A stretch of 32,078 bases of DNA from Ignavibacteria bacterium (GCA_025612375.1 JAAXKN010000046.1:1-32078); one strand, 5' to 3'. Positions 7,818 through 17,122 are shown, counted from the stretch's first letter. Program-made: numbers and translations. The notes: generated by a model not told the origin, from the letters alone.

Positions 7818-7904
7818 ATATAGCTATACAGGCTGAAAGGGTAAAAGGTTGTGTCCTTTACTGAAAAATTAAAAAATATTAATAGGAGGGCGCAATATAG
7901 CTAT
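7818..7904. promoter_or_regulatory. Repeated ATATAGCTAT sites upstream of the sigma gene
   Basis: The 10-mer ATATAGCTAT occurs at 7818-7827, five bases before the sigma start codon, and again at 7895-7904; the core TATAGCTATA at 7819-7828 is palindromic. Spacing is 77 bases, about seven helical turns. These may be binding sites for a regulator or parts of promoters. This is suggestive only, because A/T-rich palindromes arise easily by chance. Confidence 0.3.
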
Positions 7905-8077
7905 CATTAGTAAAGAATTCAGCTAATTTCCCCGGTTCTTCCTGAAAAAAATGCACCTTGGGTCGGGTGAATAACCTGGCAGGGGAATAAGCCGGATTTG
8001 CAGAAAATATATGGCTGTGCTTGCAACTGAGCATATGAAACCATAAGTTTTACTACCACAATTTGGGAATCAGGTAT

Positions 8078-8518
8078 ATGAAAACTGTCCGCCTGTTCGT
8101 TTTAGCAGCTTTGTTATCTCTGCAGTTTGTTTCCGGGCTGTCTGCGCAGTCACATCCCAAAAATATTAAGGCATACCTTACGGTCAGTTTTCAGGGTAAG
8201 GCAATTGAGAACAAAGAATTCCATACGGCCGGAATTGCAGATAAAATTTCAGACATAATTACTTCAGAAGGGATAGAGCTGCTTAAAAATGTAGACATTG
8301 GAAAGCCTGGTGAACCCTGCCTTAACATCTATGTAACACTGGATGACAGTCTGAGAATGAGTGCAATAAGTTTTGAAGACGGCGGCAATAACTCGGTCTT
8401 ATCCATTCCCTACCCTGAACTATCGTATGCATACAGGAAAACAGCAGATATAACACGCTCTGTCCGTAAATATGTGAAAGAGTACATTAAGTCTTCTCCA
8501 AAGAAGAGCGGGAAATAA
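8078..8518 (+). CDS. Small secreted protein of unknown function, paired with an outer-membrane barrel protein
   Basis: 146 residues from the ATG at 8078; the open frame begins at a TTG five codons earlier, but the ATG starts a clean signal peptide (MKTVRLFVLAALLSLQFVSG, with likely cleavage after LSAQS-type residues). The mature part of about 120 residues begins with a beta-rich stretch (IKAYLTVSFQGKAIE) and ends with a basic helical tail (ITRSVRKYVKEYIKSSPKK). No known family recognised. It ends 10 bases before the beta-barrel gene, so the two should be co-transcribed and may act together at the outer membrane. A fragment of a paralogue lies downstream of the barrel gene at 10973-11077. Confidence 0.8.
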   Translation: MKTVRLFVLAALLSLQFVSGLSAQSHPKNIKAYLTVSFQGKAIENKEFHTAGIADKISDIITSEGIELLKNVDIGKPGEPCLNIYVTLDDSLRMSAISFEDGGNNSVLSIPYPELSYAYRKTADITRSVRKYVKEYIKSSPKKSGK

Positions 8519-8528
8519 GCTTTTACAG

Positions 8529-10964
8529 ATGAGATTAAACCTGGTGTTAATCAAAATTGCATTTATATGCTTGTTCCTTTTTTTAGCTCCTTTCCAAAAA
8601 CTTAACGCTTCAGGCAGCCCTTATGGAGAAAGAGATACTCTAAGGGGGAGAATCAGCGGTGTGATTGTTGACAGCCTTACGGGCAGGCCTGTTGAAGCCG
8701 CGAGTTTTCTGGTCTTCAGATACAAAGACTCAACTTTGGTTAAGGGAACAATATCAAATAAGGAAGGGAAATTTGAAGCTGCCAGGCTGCCCCTGGATGC
8801 TTTTTATGCCAAGGTATCATCCATGGGCTACAAGTCACGCAAGCGAAATAAAATTATCCTGAGCGGTGAATTCCAGGTATTGTCTCTTGATACAATCAGG
8901 CTATCTGGAAGGGATATTTATACGCCGGAGGTGGAAATAATAGCAGAAAAGGAAAGGCTTGCATACAAAGAGGACAAGATTATTCTTAACGTTGGAAAAG
9001 ACCTGGGCAACAATGCAAAAGAGGTGCTGGAAAACTCTCCTTTGATCGATGTTGACTTTAATGGTACTGTCAGCTTAATGGGGAGTGCCTCAACCGTCAT
9101 TTTTATAGATGGTAATCCGGCTGCAATGTCGGGCTATGAAAAGCTCCGCGACTTCAGGCTTTTGGATGTAAGTGAAATAGAAAGAATTGAGCTCCTTACA
9201 AATCCGCCGATTGAGTATAATGTAAAGCCGCCTACACGCGTCATAAATATAATAACTAAGAAGATTGAGTATTCAAGGTACAATGCCAGCATAGATGCCA
9301 ATCTCAATACACGGTACCGTTTTAACGGAGATATAGGGGCGGCATACGGTTATAAAAATATGTTTGTCCGAAGCGGCTATGAGAATGTATTATCAAAAGT
9401 AAAATATGGGTATGAGCTGCAGAAGAATATAAATGTAAATGATGAAGCTAGTTTCCTTCAGCAGGTCTCAAACAGTGAAAGCCACTCAGATGAGAATGAA
9501 TTTAACTTCTCAGCAGGAAAGACCGACGAAAAAAGCATGGTCACAATCCAGATGAGTTACAGCACTCCTAATTCCGATAATTCTACAGTGCTTCAGAATA
9601 ATTTTCTGGAAAATAACAAGTATACAGAAAACCATAGCAGCAGGCATAATCAAAATAAGCAAAGATTCTTCAGTGTTTCAACAAGTTATGTGAACAATAT
9701 AGGTAAGGAATACGGCACTTTAAGAGCAACATTCGGCTTTATGAATAACACAATGAATACGCTGACTGACTTTAACCAAGCCAGTTCACTTTTTGATGGA
9801 ACTGATAATACTCCCGTTCTCCAGAAAAACTCTTCGGATAACAAGAACAGTTCTTTTAGCTGGGATGCAGATTACAGGTATCCCCTGAATAAAGTGCAAA
9901 TAGTAGCCGACTACAAAGGATCCGTGAAAAATCTCCTGATGAAAAATAATTATAGCACGTTCAGCTACATTGAACAAAGTTATAATGATGACTTGTCGCA
10001 AAAGATTGAACAGAAATATTTGAATATTGACCACAGGTTTACCACTGGCCTTGAAATGGTTCTTTGGAAAATGAGACTGCGCGGCTTTTTGGGGCTTATG
10101 ACAAATACTGTGGAGAATAGTGATATTATTAAGGGAACAGGCAATAAAAATAATAATGTGAGCATGGGGGGGATGGTTATGGCAGGAATTCCCCTTCCAG
10201 GCTTTCAGCAGCTTAATGCAAGATTATCTTATGATATAAGTAATCCCTCCAACAGGCAGCTTAATCCAAATATAGATAAGACTGATTCTACAAATATCAC
10301 CATGGGAAACCCAGGACTGAAACCCTCCGGGACAAGTGTTATTAATCTGGACTATTCACTTCCGATAGGGAGCACTTATTTAAGTGCAACACTAAGTTAT
10401 ACAAATGTAAATAATCCCATTGAGCAGATCTCAGTCCAAAAAGATGGTAAAACATCCGTTACAACTTATTTTAACAATGGAAATATGAATTCCTATAGTG
10501 CCTCGGTAAACATAGGGGGAGACCTTTTCAAAAGGCTGAGCGTATGGTTGGGATCGTCTGCGACCGAAGATGTTTATAAAGGTGTTTACGCGGGGAATAA
10601 GAATTTCAGCTGGGGAGGAAGCATTCATAACAAGCTGAATATAAACAACTTAAATTTCCAGCTCGATTTTAATTACTCCTCATCAAGTATATCGGCACAG
10701 GAGAAATCCGGGAAGAATTATTCAGTGGATGCCTATGTGAGATTCTACACGCTGGATAAATATTTATCTTTCGTGCTTATGGCCGATGATATATTTAACA
10801 GCCGGAACCGCAGCAGCGCAAAATACGGGAATGGATTTTATGCTGTGAAAAACAAGGTGGAAGATACACGCATTATAACCTTCGGCATTTCATATTACCT
10901 GCAAAGCAAGTCGAAGGAAGATATTCCCCGGATGAATACCGAAGTCTACGGTGATGATTTTTAA
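8529..10964 (+). CDS. Outer-membrane beta-barrel family protein (TonB-receptor-like, with carboxypeptidase-like regulatory domain)
   Basis: 811 residues. A signal peptide (about 1-28) is followed by a carboxypeptidase-D regulatory-like beta-sandwich (about 40-125: GRISGVIVDSLTGRPVEAAS, KEGKFEAARLPLDAFYAKVS, MGYKSRKRN). Next is a plug-like domain (about 130-245: KEDKIILNVG, VLENSPLIDVDFNGTVSLMG, IFIDGNPAAM, ERIELLTNPP), then a long series of alternating amphipathic beta strands typical of a 22-strand barrel, ending in Phe. This layout is that of the Bacteroidota outer membrane beta-barrel family related to TonB-dependent receptors. No TonB box is obvious. Such proteins import substrates or take part in export; the substrate is unknown. 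Follows the small secreted protein gene by 10 bases. Confidence 0.92.
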   Translation: MRLNLVLIKIAFICLFLFLAPFQKLNASGSPYGERDTLRGRISGVIVDSLTGRPVEAASFLVFRYKDSTLVKGTISNKEGKFEAARLPLDAFYAKVSSMGYKSRKRNKIILSGEFQVLSLDTIRLSGRDIYTPEVEIIAEKERLAYKEDKIILNVGKDLGNNAKEVLENSPLIDVDFNGTVSLMGSASTVIFIDGNPAAMSGYEKLRDFRLLDVSEIERIELLTNPPIEYNVKPPTRVINIITKKIEYSRYNASIDANLNTRYRFNGDIGAAYGYKNMFVRSGYENVLSKVKYGYELQKNINVNDEASFLQQVSNSESHSDENEFNFSAGKTDEKSMVTIQMSYSTPNSDNSTVLQNNFLENNKYTENHSSRHNQNKQRFFSVSTSYVNNIGKEYGTLRATFGFMNNTMNTLTDFNQASSLFDGTDNTPVLQKNSSDNKNSSFSWDADYRYPLNKVQIVADYKGSVKNLLMKNNYSTFSYIEQSYNDDLSQKIEQKYLNIDHRFTTGLEMVLWKMRLRGFLGLMTNTVENSDIIKGTGNKNNNVSMGGMVMAGIPLPGFQQLNARLSYDISNPSNRQLNPNIDKTDSTNITMGNPGLKPSGTSVINLDYSLPIGSTYLSATLSYTNVNNPIEQISVQKDGKTSVTTYFNNGNMNSYSASVNIGGDLFKRLSVWLGSSATEDVYKGVYAGNKNFSWGGSIHNKLNINNLNFQLDFNYSSSSISAQEKSGKNYSVDAYVRFYTLDKYLSFVLMADDIFNSRNRSSAKYGNGFYAVKNKVEDTRIITFGISYYLQSKSKEDIPRMNTEVYGDDF

Positions 10965-10972
10965 GCTGGTCT

Positions 10973-11077
10973 ATGAGTCAGTCGGAAAGTTATCCAATAA
11001 CAGAAGATATAACAGGTTCAGTACGTAAGTATGTAAAAAAATGCATCAAATCCTCTCCCAAGAAAAGAAAGGAGTAA
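10973..11077 (+). pseudogene. 34-codon fragment of a paralogue of the small secreted protein gene (8078-8518)
   Basis: An in-frame stretch from ATG 10973 to TAA 11075-11077 encodes a product whose last 26 or so residues match the C terminus of the 146-residue secreted protein: EDITGSVRKYVKKCIKSSPKK here against ADITRSVRKYVKEYIKSSPKK there. The signal peptide and body are missing. It begins eight bases after the barrel gene's stop codon. The simplest reading is the remains of a second copy of the small gene, left after duplication and deletion. Translation from the ATG as a micro-protein is possible but no ribosome site is evident. Confidence 0.75.
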
Positions 11078-11162
11078 AGTATTTAATTCAGCAAATTACT
11101 TGGAAAAGCAGAAGGATTATGAAATTTGCATATTTCCCAAACTGTCTTCCTGAAAGTAGTAA

Positions 11163-13247
11163 CTAAAACTTTTCAATGAGGATATATGGAAATAAGGCTC
11201 TGGTTTTTCTGTCATTTGAATAACCGGAGAATATTTCCTTTTGATCTGTCTCCTTCGGCAGCAGTACGTCATAATAATAGGGGAGGAATTCAGAACTATC
11301 ACTGCATCCGCCATTATTCCCGTTCGCATTGCCGGAAATACTTGCCTGGCTGCCAATAAAACTGTCCCAGTATTTTTCTAATCCGCTGCTTATGTCAGAA
11401 GCCCCGACGCCTGCAAAGAGCCAGCACCTTTTGCCAATGCCTTTTAAAAACTCCTTAGGTACAGAAAACCTTATGGTTTTGGAATGGACGTCACCAAAAA
11501 TATTATCGTCAGTTTTATTCAGCTTCATCGACAGAACCTGTGTATCGTCGTAATTCTGAAGCAAAATACCCTTGTCGCTTATGCATATTGACTGATCAAA
11601 TTTACCTTCAAGATCGATATTGCCGCTCCAATCATGTATTCTTGTTTTGTTGTCGTCATTTTTTAAGTAGATTACTGCGTAGGTTCTGTAAAATCCCCAT
11701 TCAACAGAATCCCTGTTAGCCAGATCTCTGAATGTCATTTCAAAATAATATCTGCTCTTGTCTTTAAGAATTCTGAATTTCGTCAGATCAAATATTCCAT
11801 CCCTGCAATATCTGTCTTTGGGATAAATATATTTCCCATTGCCGGAGTCGTCCTTTTCCGGATCCGCCATATTGAAGACTTCCTCAGCCTTTTCATTAAA
11901 AAATGGTGAGATTTCCGGGGTTTGCAGATTCAACACCCAGTTTCTGAAATCATGCTCAATTGCAGCAATACTCTGATGGTAAACGTTTTCTATGGCCCCG
12001 GGGAATAGAGAGTCCGCTGTAGTCCGGCTGCATAAATCGGAGTATTTATCCATGCCATATTTTTCTATCAGGTACTTACTGAATGCGCCTGCCGTGAAGT
12101 AGATATCTCCGGTATTATATTTTTCAGAATGAGTGAAATCTTTTATTAAATAAATTTCGTGAATCCCGGGATCTTTTTTCTTAAGCATCAGCTCTTTAGT
12201 CCATTCAATTGAAAATAAATTGCTGAAATAAGTAGTACCCGCATAATAGACGGCAATACCTTCTCCCAGGAGGGGGATATGAAAGTTTAATGCCCGGGGA
12301 GTAATAATATGAACAATCTCGTGATAATTATCCCAGGAGACAGAGGATACAGTGTTCCACTTTGCTGTTGCTATACCATTAACGGGAGCTCTGAAATAAA
12401 ATTTTCCGATTGTTTCGGCGCCAGCTAAATAGTAGTCAATTTTTTCATTATTATTAAATGTAAACTTTGAAGCCAGATCTTCATAAAACGAATCCAGCCT
12501 GTTTATCAGGGAGCTGTCAGGAAGATTGGATGGATCTTCAAAATGGAAAACGAAATGCCTGCTTTCTTTCTTATTCCAATTTCTGGTCAGTAAGATTATC
12601 GGCTGTGAGAGTTTCAGAGCATTATGCTGTTCAGTAACCGCATAAGAAAAGCCGCCTGCATCAACTATTGTATAATCACTGGTATGCCTGATACTTTTAA
12701 CAGGGAAAAACAGGGATTGTTCAAATGCTTCTTTGTAATCGTTATAAAGGAAATAATAGTCGAAATTACTGCCCAGTCTTTTTTTAGTTTCTTCATCCCA
12801 GTAGCTTTCTAAATTGGTATTTGAGGCTTCCACATCGTCTAAATATTTTCTTATGAACTCAACATATCTAAGATCATTATTATCAATTTTTAAGGTGTCA
12901 AGGATCTTTTCAGCTTCAGAGACATATTTGCAGGGCGAAGCATTTTCAATATATTTCCGGAGGAAATAACAGGCGTCGTATTTAAGTGCAAGGCGGGCTG
13001 ACAATACGCCGGCCGCGTAGTATATTGAATAATTCCCGGGCTGAGCCTTTGACAGGCTGTATAATGCATCCAGCGCCTTAGAGGATCTGTGAGAGAGGGA
13101 ATCTTTCTTTATAGTTAGTTCAAACTCTTTAACGGACTTATCCAGATAGCCATCATTTAAATATTTTAACGCCGGATTATAATCCGTTTGAGCATGCAGA
13201 TGGCTAAAGGTTAGAAAAATAATCAGAAAACCATAAATTCTCTTCAT
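11163..13247 (-). CDS. Secreted gluzincin-type metallopeptidase with C-terminal glucodextranase-like (DOMON-type) domain
   Basis: 694 residues with a signal peptide (1-20, ending LHAQ). Residues about 22-140 are helical and TPR-like (LKYLNDGYLDKSVKEFELTI). The middle carries a peptidase MA-like zinc site: HEIVH at 309-313 and the downstream GEGIAVYY with Glu329, the usual third ligand of gluzincins. The C-terminal region begins with the calcium-site-like DPEKDDSGNGKYIYP (462-476) followed by GIFDLTKFRI and YYFEMTFRDL, a pattern I associate with the glucodextranase C-terminal domain, a surface or carbohydrate-binding DOMON-like module. Probably exported to the periplasm or cell surface; no T9SS tail is seen. 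It is 124 bases downstream of the histidine kinase on the same strand. The substrate is unknown. Confidence 0.85.
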   Translation of the reverse strand: MKRIYGFLIIFLTFSHLHAQTDYNPALKYLNDGYLDKSVKEFELTIKKDSLSHRSSKALDALYSLSKAQPGNYSIYYAAGVLSARLALKYDACYFLRKYIENASPCKYVSEAEKILDTLKIDNNDLRYVEFIRKYLDDVEASNTNLESYWDEETKKRLGSNFDYYFLYNDYKEAFEQSLFFPVKSIRHTSDYTIVDAGGFSYAVTEQHNALKLSQPIILLTRNWNKKESRHFVFHFEDPSNLPDSSLINRLDSFYEDLASKFTFNNNEKIDYYLAGAETIGKFYFRAPVNGIATAKWNTVSSVSWDNYHEIVHIITPRALNFHIPLLGEGIAVYYAGTTYFSNLFSIEWTKELMLKKKDPGIHEIYLIKDFTHSEKYNTGDIYFTAGAFSKYLIEKYGMDKYSDLCSRTTADSLFPGAIENVYHQSIAAIEHDFRNWVLNLQTPEISPFFNEKAEEVFNMADPEKDDSGNGKYIYPKDRYCRDGIFDLTKFRILKDKSRYYFEMTFRDLANRDSVEWGFYRTYAVIYLKNDDNKTRIHDWSGNIDLEGKFDQSICISDKGILLQNYDDTQVLSMKLNKTDDNIFGDVHSKTIRFSVPKEFLKGIGKRCWLFAGVGASDISSGLEKYWDSFIGSQASISGNANGNNGGCSDSSEFLPYYYDVLLPKETDQKEIFSGYSNDRKTRALFPYILIEKF

Positions 13248-13371
13248 TTTAATCGCCTGGAATATGAATATGTCCTACAAAACCGGAACCACCCATTGAA
13301 TTGTTATTGCCGGTATATTAAAAAACGAGTGTCATATTTGAGTGCAGAACAATAGAAAGCAATGCCTAAGA

Positions 13372-15414
13372 CTATGAAACCGGCAGAGTGATTTCAAATG
13401 TGGTTCCTTTGCCTATTTCGCTTGAAGCTGAAATTGTACCGTTATGCTTCTGCACAAATTCCTTAACCAGAAGAAGCCCTAATCCTGTCCCTTTTTCTTT
13501 GTTTGTCCCAGGAGTGCTTTGGACAGTTTCTGACATAAAAATCTTATCCAGTTTCTCACTCTCAATTCCCATTCCTTCATCCGAGACAAAAATTATTATG
13601 TTTGTGTCTTGCTTCTCCGCCCGAACTGTAACAGTAGAATCACTGAAAGAATATTTAATTGCATTTGAAATGAGGTTCCTTAAAACTGTATTCAGCATTC
13701 TTTTATCGGCGGAAATCTGAAGGCTTTCATCTACGCGGGCACTGAGGCAAACATGTTTTGCCCTGCCGTAGGCATCCATCAGCTCCACATTTTCATTTAC
13801 TACAGACTTAAGGTTTAACAATTCTTTCTTAAGCCGTTTATTCCCGGTTTCCGAAAGCGACCATTCAAGCAGGTTCTCCATAAGGTTATATGCTTTTGTG
13901 GTTGTGTCCTTGATTACCAAAGCGCCTTCGTTTATTTCCTGCTGCTCATCCTCTTCGGACTTCATGATAATGAGATCTGAATAGCCAAACATCGACTGAA
14001 AGAGGTTTTTCATGTCGTGGGCAATTATGGAGAAAAACTTATTCTTTATTGCAATTGTTTTTGAAAGCTCGGCGTTAACGGCTTTCAGCTCAAGTGTTCT
14101 TTCCTCCACTTTACTGTCTAGGCTGCGGTTTGCGGCTTCAAGTTCTTTCGATAAGCTTTCCACTTCCATGTACGATTCATTATACCTTAAAGACAGGAAG
14201 TAAGATTGTGAAAATATTAACAATATGAATCCCACAGAGCCGAAGTAACCTGTATAGATAATAGCCAGCCCATACAAAAGGTCGTTTATTCCGGCAAGCA
14301 GAGGCAGAAGCATTCCGGCAAAGACCAAGACAGAATGTTTTCTTTTTCTAAGAAGGGCCAAGAAAAGCCCGTAGAACAGATACCCTACAACTATTATCGA
14401 GAAATAAAACGTGGGGTATATAAAGGGCATAAAATATTCTATGGGGAAGATAAAAAGAAACAGCACTTCAAAAATGAATGCGGCAGTAAAAAAGTTGACT
14501 GCAGTTTTATTAAGCTCGTCAGGAAATATTATACGGAAGAACCTAAGCAAAACAGCAACAACAGAGATTGATGCAAGCCATGCTTTGAGATAGAACGAAA
14601 CCGAAAGTCCGGGCAGTATGTAGAAAACATATTTATCACCTTCACAGATTGTCTGCACGGCAAGCAGAAGGCAAATAACAGAAAAGTAGAGATACTCTCT
14701 TTCTTTCCGTCTGATAATAAAAAGCAGGAAATGGTAGAGGCCCATAATAAGGAGAATGCCGAAGCTCACCAGGTAGAAAAAGTTCTTCAGCTGCGACTCC
14801 AGTATAACGCCCTGTTCTGTGCCCAGAAGAATTTTTTCGTCAATTCCCGCCTCATTTGTGTCAAAGAAGTTAACTGCGTTTATTACTATTTCCAGGGAAG
14901 CCGAACTATCCTCGAAACTTACCGCTTCGCGCCCCGAAGCAGGGATGCATTTCTCAGGTATTTCAGAAAAAGTCCCTTTTTCAAGATAGAGCCTGCCGTT
15001 GAGCCAAACTTTGTATGAGGAGTGTATATCCTGAAATTTCAGGCACAGTGTTCTTACGCGCCTGGAATTATTTTTAGGGAGTTTAACTATTAATCTGTAT
15101 GTGGCCTTGCCCAAAGGGGGCAGGTTTTTCAGTTCGGTATTTTTGATTCCGTTCCACTGCGAAGGAAGTTCAAAATAATGAAGTCTGGAATTGTCTGAAG
15201 TCTGGAATTCGCCGGGCGTTAATATTTTATTCCAGTAGAATTCCCACTGCCCATTCAGTTCAGCCAGGCCGTCATTATCAAAATCCCAGGAGCTTAAATT
15301 GATTATTCCTTTTTGTGCCTGAGGGATTATTTTATTGTTCTGCCTGCATCCGGCAGAGAAAAACATTAGTAAGCTAATTAAAAGAAGTGATATTATATTT
15401 TTCGTGTCAGTCAC
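13372..15414 (-). CDS. Sensor histidine kinase with 7TMR-DISM-type input module
   Basis: 680 residues. An N-terminal signal/anchor ends in SAGC (Cys23, a weak lipobox). Residues about 40-195 form an extracytoplasmic jelly-roll domain (ELNGQWEFYWNKILTPGEF, FQDIHSSYKVWLNGRLY) as in 7TMR-DISM receptors that bind small ligands. Seven hydrophobic helices follow (about 210-410), then a coiled coil (415-455). The kinase core has an H box FFSIIAHDMKN (His466), N box LRNLISNAIKYS (Asn584) and G boxes DEGMGI (612-617) and GTGLGL (642-647). There is no receiver domain and no response regulator gene in the window, so the partner is elsewhere. The start appears to be GTG at 15414 with no good ribosome site; no in-frame ATG precedes the signal helix. 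Confidence 0.92.
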   Translation of the reverse strand: MTDTKNIISLLLISLLMFFSAGCRQNNKIIPQAQKGIINLSSWDFDNDGLAELNGQWEFYWNKILTPGEFQTSDNSRLHYFELPSQWNGIKNTELKNLPPLGKATYRLIVKLPKNNSRRVRTLCLKFQDIHSSYKVWLNGRLYLEKGTFSEIPEKCIPASGREAVSFEDSSASLEIVINAVNFFDTNEAGIDEKILLGTEQGVILESQLKNFFYLVSFGILLIMGLYHFLLFIIRRKEREYLYFSVICLLLAVQTICEGDKYVFYILPGLSVSFYLKAWLASISVVAVLLRFFRIIFPDELNKTAVNFFTAAFIFEVLFLFIFPIEYFMPFIYPTFYFSIIVVGYLFYGLFLALLRKRKHSVLVFAGMLLPLLAGINDLLYGLAIIYTGYFGSVGFILLIFSQSYFLSLRYNESYMEVESLSKELEAANRSLDSKVEERTLELKAVNAELSKTIAIKNKFFSIIAHDMKNLFQSMFGYSDLIIMKSEEDEQQEINEGALVIKDTTTKAYNLMENLLEWSLSETGNKRLKKELLNLKSVVNENVELMDAYGRAKHVCLSARVDESLQISADKRMLNTVLRNLISNAIKYSFSDSTVTVRAEKQDTNIIIFVSDEGMGIESEKLDKIFMSETVQSTPGTNKEKGTGLGLLLVKEFVQKHNGTISASSEIGKGTTFEITLPVS

Positions 15415-15688
15415 CGGTTTGTAAACAGCAAAGCCTTTTTATTATGAGTATTTATAATTTATTGGAAAGTTTTATGAAAAAATAAGTAATTCATAAATCT
15501 GATCAAAACTAATTTTTAAGCCAAAAATATTCTTGCCCGGGACTAATCTGTTATTGTCTATCGTAAATATTTTAGTAATGAGAAGCCGGAAATAAGTCAG
15601 TCATATTGAAACAAATAATTAATTCCGATTTTATAATATACAGGCTCCTGGTTAGTAATGTTTCCAATTAATATGGGGGGAATGACCA
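15415..15688. other. Divergent intergenic region between histidine kinase and signal peptidase genes
   Basis: This A/T-rich stretch of 274 bases holds no open frame of interest. It must contain the promoters of both flanking genes. The GGGGGG at 15675-15680 is the ribosome site of the signal peptidase gene. No operator or riboswitch structure was recognised. Confidence 0.5.
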
Positions 15689-16624
15689 TTGAATGCTAAA
15701 GACAGCCTGAAGCGGTTTGCCGGAATCAAAACCGAAGATGAATTAAAAAGAGGTAAAGTAAAGCCGGCAAGCAAAAGGCGGGAGTTCGTTAAGAACATTT
15801 TGTTTGCTCTAATAGGGGCTCTTATCATCAAAACTTTTTTACTGGAATCCTCAAGGGTTCCTACAGGCTCAATGGAAGGCACAGTCATGATCGGCGACTT
15901 CCTGCTTGTCAACAAGGTAATCTATGGGTCCTCAACTCCAAGGAATATCCCCTTTACAGATATCCCGCTTCCTTTCTACACATTGCCTGCATATCATGAA
16001 CCGCAGAGGAACGAGGTTGTTGTTTTTGATTATCCGGGCAATTCTGATGAATTAAATTCACCTGTTATATGGAGCTATGTAAAAAGGCTGGTGGGTCTTC
16101 CCGGTGATACAATTCAGATAAAGGATAAAGTGTTGTTTGTAAACGGCAGGGAGTTTCGGCGGCCTCCGGATATTCAATATGTTGATCCTGAAACAAGGCG
16201 TGCAGGAATATATGAAGGCGATATATTTCCAAAAGGTGCAAAATGGAACAGGGATAATTACGGCCCCATTGTAATCCCCAAGAAAGGAGATGTGATAAAA
16301 TTAAATTCCCAGAACATTGAGCAGTGGAGAACTATAATTGACCGTGAGTTTGGAAAGCGGGTTGTGGATGCTTCCAGCGGCGGGATAACAATAAATGGGA
16401 AGCCCGCCAGTTCATATACCCTGCAGAAAGATTATTATTTTATGATGGGCGACAACAGGGATAACAGTGCCGACAGCAGGTACTGGGGATTTGTGCCGAG
16501 AGATAAAATAATAGGAAGAGCTGAAGTTATATACTGGTCGTGGGATCCTTCCATTCCTTTCTATAATCTGTTCGAATTAATAGGGTCGGTAAGGCCCGGC
16601 AGGATTGCAAGGCTCATTAAATGA
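15689..16624 (+). CDS. lepB: Signal peptidase I
   Basis: 311 residues. This inner-membrane serine/lysine protease removes signal peptides from secreted proteins. An N-terminal basic stretch precedes one membrane helix (about 36-52). Box B is SRVPTGSMEGT with catalytic Ser61; box D is YVKRLVGLPGD with the general base Lys132; box E is MGDNRDNSADSRYWGFVPRDKIIG. The C-terminal part is full length. The start is TTG at 15689, eight bases after a GGGGGG ribosome site; a stop lies two codons upstream in frame, and the first internal Met falls inside the catalytic box, so a non-ATG start is forced. It would serve the many exported proteins coded nearby. Confidence 0.96.
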   Translation: MNAKDSLKRFAGIKTEDELKRGKVKPASKRREFVKNILFALIGALIIKTFLLESSRVPTGSMEGTVMIGDFLLVNKVIYGSSTPRNIPFTDIPLPFYTLPAYHEPQRNEVVVFDYPGNSDELNSPVIWSYVKRLVGLPGDTIQIKDKVLFVNGREFRRPPDIQYVDPETRRAGIYEGDIFPKGAKWNRDNYGPIVIPKKGDVIKLNSQNIEQWRTIIDREFGKRVVDASSGGITINGKPASSYTLQKDYYFMMGDNRDNSADSRYWGFVPRDKIIGRAEVIYWSWDPSIPFYNLFELIGSVRPGRIARLIK

Positions 16625-17122
16625 TTATTTACATTCCTGGCAAGACGGGGGGAAGGTAATAAATCTTATACGCGTTTTGGGGATTTTTGATATTTTACCC
16701 AGGGTTACGGCATTCCCTCCGGGAATTTGTAACCCTGGGCTACAGATATGAAACCGCTAAACGCGGTTTTTAGGAATAGGTGGTTGTATATGGGTATTCC
16801 CTCCGGCACAAAACAAACCGTTTGACAAATTCAGAATAATTTGCATTCTTATATTTTATAGCCCGTTTGTGACAGGATGCGATTGGTATGCCCCCGTGAT
16901 GCTTCCATGGTAATGCAATGCTTTAGTTGTGATTTAAATCAAAGTTCCCGCGGTTTTAAGCCATAAAAGGTTTGCTGAAATATTATTTGCCCATTTGTTT
17001 GGCGTCACGATATGGCTTAAATCTAATTTCTATTTTATGGGTGCAGGATATCGCTCCGGCATCCTGTCCTATTAAATAAGTGACTGTCCCTGACGTAACA
17101 AACTGAAGCAGACGGGTAGAAA
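16625..17122. other. 498-base intergenic region carrying a composite hairpin repeat
   Basis: Between the signal peptidase and subtilase genes. It holds copy A of the composite repeat (16698-16770). An 11-mer, ATTCCCTCCGG at 16796-16806, repeats the inner arm and loop of that copy and may be a decayed fragment. The rest, about 16810-17122, has no gene; it includes the promoter and leader of the subtilase gene, where no clear promoter can be assigned. Confidence 0.55.
16698..16770 (+). repeat. Composite hairpin repeat, copy A
   Basis: Two hairpins in series. The first has perfect 11-bp arms CCCAGGGTTAC (16698-16708) and GTAACCCTGGG (16729-16739), with an inner 6-bp stem ATTCCC/GGGAAT (16712-16717/16721-16726). 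A constant linker CTACAGATATG leads to a second hairpin AAACCGC (16751-16757)/GCGGTTT (16763-16769) with a short T tail, which resembles a rho-independent terminator. A second copy lies at 22716-22790. Its arms are conserved while its loop differs, as expected for a selected structured element. Confidence 0.8.

Noticed and set aside
16796-16825. A possible third copy of the composite repeat
   Set aside because: Only an 11-base match plus an AAACCG-like trace; recorded as a possible fragment but too short to call.
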